9,569 bases of DNA from Candidatus Aerophobota bacterium (GTDB lineage: Bacteria; Aerophobota; Aerophobia; Aerophobales; B3-G15): the NCBI GenBank assembly GCA_030607715.1, contig JAUWJM010000056.1, positions 1-9,569 on the forward strand. The letters are read 5' to 3'. The position numbers and the translations under genes were made by a program. Positions 6,418-9,569 of this stretch are shown here, piece by piece (the stretch's first letter is position 1; each line of letters opens with the position of its first letter). Below the pieces are notes generated by a model that worked only from the letters and a program-made list of their open reading frames with translations, searched no databases and was not told where the DNA came from.

Positions 6418-7113
6418 ATGTTTGATACTTTAAAAGAAGATATTCGTAATGTCTTTGCCAGGGACCCAGCCGCAAGAAGCGTACCCGAGATTATCTTTTG
6501 TTACCCGGGACTCCATACCCTGTGGTTCCACCGGATAGCTCATTGGTTCTGGACGCAAAAACTTCTTTTCTCAGCTCGACTTATTTCTCACCTTAGTCGT
6601 TTTTTAACCGGGATTGAGATTCATCCCGGAGCAAAAATTGGGCATAGGTTCTTTATAGATCATGGGATGGGTGTAGTTATAGGAGAGACTACTGATATTG
6701 GTAATGATGTGTTAATGTACCAGGGTGTAGTTCTGGGTGGTACAAGTTTGGAAAAGAAAAAGCGTCATCCTACTATCGGAAACAATGTAGTTATAGGCAC
6801 TGGAGCCAAGATACTCGGTCCTATAAAAATAGGTGACGGGGCAAAAATAGGTGCCGGCTCCGTGGTGATAAAACCTGTTCCTCAGGGCTCAACAGTAGTA
6901 GGAATCCCGGGAAGAGTAGTGGAAAAACATCGAAAATTAACCACTGATTTAGAACATGGAAAACTTCCCGATCCTATAGCTAATGCTTTTAATACTCTTT
7001 TAAGACGACAGGAGGAGTTAGAAAATAGGTTGAAAAGATTAGAAATTCTTGAAAGATCTCTCCTTAATGAGAGCAAAGTAGAAAATAAATTTATTTATAG
7101 AGACGGAATATAA
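6418..7113 (+). CDS. cysE: Serine O-acetyltransferase
   Basis: This enzyme acetylates L-serine with acetyl-CoA, the first step of cysteine synthesis. The 231-residue protein has an N-terminal helical part with DPAARS (16-21) and then a left-handed beta-helix of hexapeptide repeats (about 67-170). IEIHPG and IDHGMG hold Glu67 and His82, at the positions of catalytic Asp143 and His158 in E. coli CysE; Glu is usual in the Bacillus-type enzyme. GVVLGG and GIPGRVV are further family motifs. A Lys/Arg/Glu/Leu-rich segment (about 190-218) may be a coiled coil. The chain ends in Asp-Gly-Ile, as in E. coli CysE, where the tail binds CysK. I chose the ATG at 6418, with GGAG six bases upstream, over an in-frame TTG at 6403. 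It lies 53 bp after the Rrf2 gene. Confidence 0.96.
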   Translation: MFDTLKEDIRNVFARDPAARSVPEIIFCYPGLHTLWFHRIAHWFWTQKLLFSARLISHLSRFLTGIEIHPGAKIGHRFFIDHGMGVVIGETTDIGNDVLMYQGVVLGGTSLEKKKRHPTIGNNVVIGTGAKILGPIKIGDGAKIGAGSVVIKPVPQGSTVVGIPGRVVEKHRKLTTDLEHGKLPDPIANAFNTLLRRQEELENRLKRLEILERSLLNESKVENKFIYRDGI

Positions 7114-7145
7114 ATAGTTAACATACAAATTCTTTTAAGGAGGTA

Positions 7146-7196
7146 ATGGTCGTGGTATGGATTATGGATAGCCCCACAATGGGCAATAAAAAGTAG
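7146..7196 (+). CDS. Possible 16-codon leader ORF between cysE and cysK
   Basis: A strong Shine-Dalgarno, AAGGAGG (7137-7143), has no large gene behind it. It precedes ATG at 7146 (very close) and an in-frame GTG at 7152 (eight bases away). The reading frame encodes MVVVWIMDSPTMGNKK and stops at 7194. It has no cysteine, so a cysteine-codon attenuator is unlikely. A small hairpin (GCCC 7171-7174 with GGGC 7181-7184) lies inside it. It may be a translated leader, a remnant of a lost gene, or chance. Confidence 0.25.
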   Translation: MVVVWIMDSPTMGNKK

Positions 7197-7226
7197 GTTC
7201 AATTCAGTAAAAAGGAGAAAGCAAAG

Positions 7227-8216
7227 ATGAGAGAGATAGCTCGAAAAGTAGAAAAACTTCGGTATAAGACGGTAGAGATACCGAAGCTAACCAGAGGAAT
7301 AGCCAGGGACTCTACTGAGTTGATCGGAAATACACCTCTGGTCAGACTAAACCGAATAACCGATGGAGTAAAGGCAGAGGTGGTGGTAAAACTTGAGTCG
7401 TTTAATCCTATAGGGAGCGTCAAAGACAGGATTGGGATGTCAATGATTGTGGATGCCGAGGAGAAGAGACTCATCAATAAAGATACAGTTATTGTCGAGT
7501 CCACCAGCGGCAATACTGGCATTTCTCTGGCCTTTGTCTGCGCTGCCAGGGGATACAAACTCATCCTCACTATGCCTGATACTATGTCCTTAGAGCGAAG
7601 GCAACTCCTAAGAATTTTTGGAGCCAGGTTGGTCTTAACCCCCGGGACAGAGGGAATGGCCGGGGCGGTGAGAAAGGCGGAAGAGCTGGCATCTGAAAAC
7701 CCTAATTACTTTATACCCCAGCAGTTTAAAAATCCGGCAAATCCAGAGATACATCGGCTAACCACTGCTGAGGAGATCTGGAGGGATACTGAAGGCAGGG
7801 TAAATATATTCGTTGCTGGTGTGGGAACAGGAGGGACCATTACCGGAGTAGCCGAGGTGATAAAGAAGAGAAAACTTAATTTTAAAGTTATTGCTGTTGA
7901 ACCTGCTAATTCCCCGGTCCTTTCCGGAGGAAAGCCAGGACCTCATAAAATCCAGGGTATTGGGGCAGGCTTTATCCCCAATGTTTTGAGAACGGACCTG
8001 GTTGATGAAGTTATTAAAGTCATTGATGAAGATGCGGGAATAATGGCCAGAAGACTAGCCAGGGAAGAGGGTATATTGGCCGGCATATCCTCAGGAGCAG
8101 CAACCTGGGCAGCATTAGAGGTAGCCAAAAGGCCTGAAAGCAAAGGCAAACTCATTGTAGCACTATTACCTGATACAGGTGAGCGTTATTTGACCACCTG
8201 GCTCTTCCAGGAATAA
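7227..8216 (+). CDS. cysK: Cysteine synthase (O-acetylserine sulfhydrylase), N-terminally extended
   Basis: This PLP enzyme makes cysteine from O-acetylserine and sulfide. It has 329 residues; the family core begins at [17 protein letters not shown] (28-44). Lys66 in PIGSVKDR is the PLP lysine. TSGNTG (93-98) is the substrate loop. GVGTGGT (198-204) binds the PLP phosphate, SSGAA (288-292) lies near the pyridine nitrogen, and [14 protein letters not shown] closes the chain. About 22 basic residues precede the usual N-terminus. No in-frame ATG, GTG or TTG lies closer to the core, and GGAG sits nine bases before the ATG, so the extension seems real. A cystathionine beta-synthase-like role is possible in this fold, but cysE next door favours CysK. 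Codons look somewhat richer in G and C than in the minus-strand genes. Confidence 0.95.
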   Translation: MREIARKVEKLRYKTVEIPKLTRGIARDSTELIGNTPLVRLNRITDGVKAEVVVKLESFNPIGSVKDRIGMSMIVDAEEKRLINKDTVIVESTSGNTGISLAFVCAARGYKLILTMPDTMSLERRQLLRIFGARLVLTPGTEGMAGAVRKAEELASENPNYFIPQQFKNPANPEIHRLTTAEEIWRDTEGRVNIFVAGVGTGGTITGVAEVIKKRKLNFKVIAVEPANSPVLSGGKPGPHKIQGIGAGFIPNVLRTDLVDEVIKVIDEDAGIMARRLAREEGILAGISSGAATWAALEVAKRPESKGKLIVALLPDTGERYLTTWLFQE

Positions 8217-8230
8217 GAAAGTATCTATTT

Positions 8231-8376
8231 AGCCACCAATTCACACGAATAAACACCAAAATCTGTAATATGTAATGTGCGAGAGGTAATATGTAAATCT
8301 GTAATGGCGAATTTACTTTTTACTCTTTACTGATTACTGGTTTGCTTATTACTTATTTTCGTGATAATTGGCGGCT
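8231..8376. mobile_element. 146-bp MITE-like element with terminal inverted repeats
   Basis: The left end 8231-8249 (AGCCACCAATTCACACGAA) and the right end 8358-8376 are inverted copies matching at 16 of 19 positions. The interior is non-coding. It has two exact copies of GTAATATGTAA (8265-8275 and 8286-8296) and related GTAAT motifs on the left, with complementary TTAC motifs on the right. The whole could fold into a long imperfect hairpin. I see no clear target duplication. It fills most of the cysK-desulfurase gap. It could be a non-autonomous transposon relic or an intergenic hairpin repeat; family membership needs a genome-wide search. Confidence 0.55.
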
Positions 8377-8424
8377 GAGTAGTAGCAGTTTAAAAAGAAA
8401 TGGAGGAAAAAATAAGAGAAGACA

Positions 8425-9569
8425 ATGAAAAAAATATATCTTGATTATGCAGCTACTACCCCTACTCATCCTGAAGTAGTAAAGGAGATGCTCCCTTTTT
8501 TTAACGAAGTTTATGCAAATCCTTCTTCTATTTATCAAATTGCCCAGAGGGCAAAAGGGGCAGTTGAGGAAGCAAGGGAAAAGGTTGCCCGGCTCTTAAA
8601 TGCTAAGGCAGAAGAGATTATCTTTACCAGTGGAGGGACCGAGGCAGATAATATGGCCATAAAGGGTATAGCCTTTGCAAATAAAAAAAGAGGGAATCAG
8701 ATAATAACCTCCAAAATAGAGCATCATGCGGTTTTAAACGCTTGTAAGTGGCTTGAAAAACAGGGATTTAAGGTAACCTACATTTCTGTAGATAAATACG
8801 GAATGATTGACCTTGATGAGTTAAAGAAAAGTTTGACAGATAAGACTATACTTATTAGCATAATGCATGCTAATAATGAAGTTGGGACAATTGAACCGAT
8901 CTCAGAGATTGCCAGAATTGCTAAAGAGAGGGGAATATATTTTCATACCGATGCTGTGCAAACAGTAGGAAAAATTCCTATGGATGTAAAAAAATTAGGG
9001 ATAGACTTACTCTCTCTTTCCGGACATAAATTATATGGACCAAAGGGAGTAGGAGCATTGTACATAAGAAAGGGGGTAAAGGTCTCGCCTCTCCTTCACG
9101 GTGGTTATCATGAGAAAAATAAAAGGGCGGGAACAGAGAATGTTCCCGGAATTGTTGGCCTGGGAAAAGCCTGTGAAATTGCAGCTAAGGAAATGGCTAC
9201 TGAAGGAAGGAGATTAAAGGTGTTGAGAGACATGTTGTATAAAGGCTTAAGTGAGCGGATAAATGAGATAGTTCTAAATGGTCATCCTCGGAATAGACTT
9301 CCCGGGAATTTAAACATCTGTGTAAAGTATGTTGAAGGTGAGTCTATGCTTTTAAACTTAGATTTAGAGGGGATTTGTGCCTCAAGCGGTTCTGCCTGTA
9401 CATCAGGTTCATTAGAGCCATCTCATGTCCTTTTGGCTATGGGCATCCCCCCTGAAATTGCCCATGGCTCACTAAGGTTTAGCCTGGGTCGGGATACTAC
9501 GAAAGGGGACATAGACAGGGTGATTGAGGTTTTACCTCCGATTGTTGAAAAACTAAGGGCAATGTCTCC
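8425..9569 (+). CDS. Cysteine desulfurase, NifS/IscS family, 3' end missing
   Basis: This PLP enzyme takes sulfur from cysteine as a persulfide for Fe-S clusters or tRNA thiolation. The 381 visible codons cover nearly all of a typical ~390-400-residue enzyme, and the frame is open at the right edge. Landmarks are YLDYAATTP (5-13), TSGGTEADN (68-76), EHHAV (99-103), HTDAVQ (174-179), SGHKLYGPKG with PLP Lys202, KRAGTENV (233-240) and SSGSACTSG with catalytic Cys325. GGYHE replaces the more usual GGGQE. The ribosome binding site is weak: a GAGAAG lies close, and a better GGAGG is 18 bases away. Starting earlier is not possible in frame. It probably receives cysteine made by CysE and CysK; a NifU/IscU-type scaffold or mnmA may follow outside the window. 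Confidence 0.95.
   Translation, partial: MKKIYLDYAATTPTHPEVVKEMLPFFNEVYANPSSIYQIAQRAKGAVEEAREKVARLLNAKAEEIIFTSGGTEADNMAIKGIAFANKKRGNQIITSKIEHHAVLNACKWLEKQGFKVTYISVDKYGMIDLDELKKSLTDKTILISIMHANNEVGTIEPISEIARIAKERGIYFHTDAVQTVGKIPMDVKKLGIDLLSLSGHKLYGPKGVGALYIRKGVKVSPLLHGGYHEKNKRAGTENVPGIVGLGKACEIAAKEMATEGRRLKVLRDMLYKGLSERINEIVLNGHPRNRLPGNLNICVKYVEGESMLLNLDLEGICASSGSACTSGSLEPSHVLLAMGIPPEIAHGSLRFSLGRDTTKGDIDRVIEVLPPIVEKLRAMS

Noticed and set aside
7199..7570. Minus-strand ORF of 123 codons opposite the start of cysK
   Set aside because: It lies wholly antisense to well-conserved cysK codons and shows no recognisable family features. The smaller antisense frames within the Rrf2 gene, cysE, cysK and the desulfurase are rejected for the same reason.
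8400..8444. Short ATG frame (14 codons) overlapping the desulfurase start
   Set aside because: It is out of frame with the desulfurase, has no clear ribosome binding site, and encodes only a charged low-complexity peptide.

Overview
This 9.6 kb window is A+T-rich bacterial DNA with ordinary housekeeping genes, tightly packed and mostly preceded by good Shine-Dalgarno sites. No gene fixes the lineage. The order prs-rplY(ctc)-pth is known from Bacillus and relatives. The Rrf2-cysE-cysK-cysteine desulfurase order, the K+-dependent membrane pyrophosphatase and the Memo-family protein are found in many anaerobes and uncultured phyla. The palindrome-rich intergenic DNA also recalls genomes of uncultured bacteria. 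I would call it an anaerobic, low-G+C bacterium of uncertain phylum. That is inference.

Left half (1-5770) is all on the minus strand. Reading in the direction of transcription, a consensus promoter at about 5806-5834 drives prs (PRPP synthase), rplY (ribosomal protein L25/Ctc) and pth (peptidyl-tRNA hydrolase). rplY and pth overlap by 4 bases. A 240-bp gap follows, packed with palindromes that carry a GTAG foot and resemble REP elements. Then come hppA (ion-pumping membrane pyrophosphatase), a class I methyltransferase of unknown substrate, and the start of a Memo-like (AmmeMemoRadiSam protein B) gene that runs off the left edge.

Right half (5921-9569) is on the plus strand and forms a cysteine and Fe-S supply cluster. 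It holds an IscR-like Rrf2 regulator with three cysteines, cysE (serine acetyltransferase), cysK (O-acetylserine sulfhydrylase) and a NifS/IscS cysteine desulfurase open at the right edge. CysE makes O-acetylserine, CysK turns it into cysteine, and the desulfurase takes sulfur from cysteine for Fe-S clusters. The first gene probably senses Fe-S or cysteine status and controls the operon from a second consensus promoter at 5846-5873. The two divergent promoters lie back to back, with -35 boxes 11 bp apart.

I see no clearly new multi-gene system. The items most worth a second look are the REP-like palindrome cluster (3352-3513), a 146-bp element with 19-bp imperfect terminal inverted repeats between cysK and the desulfurase (8231-8376), the divergent promoter/operator region, the CysE tail ending in Asp-Gly-Ile, and two glutamates in helix 6 of the pyrophosphatase.
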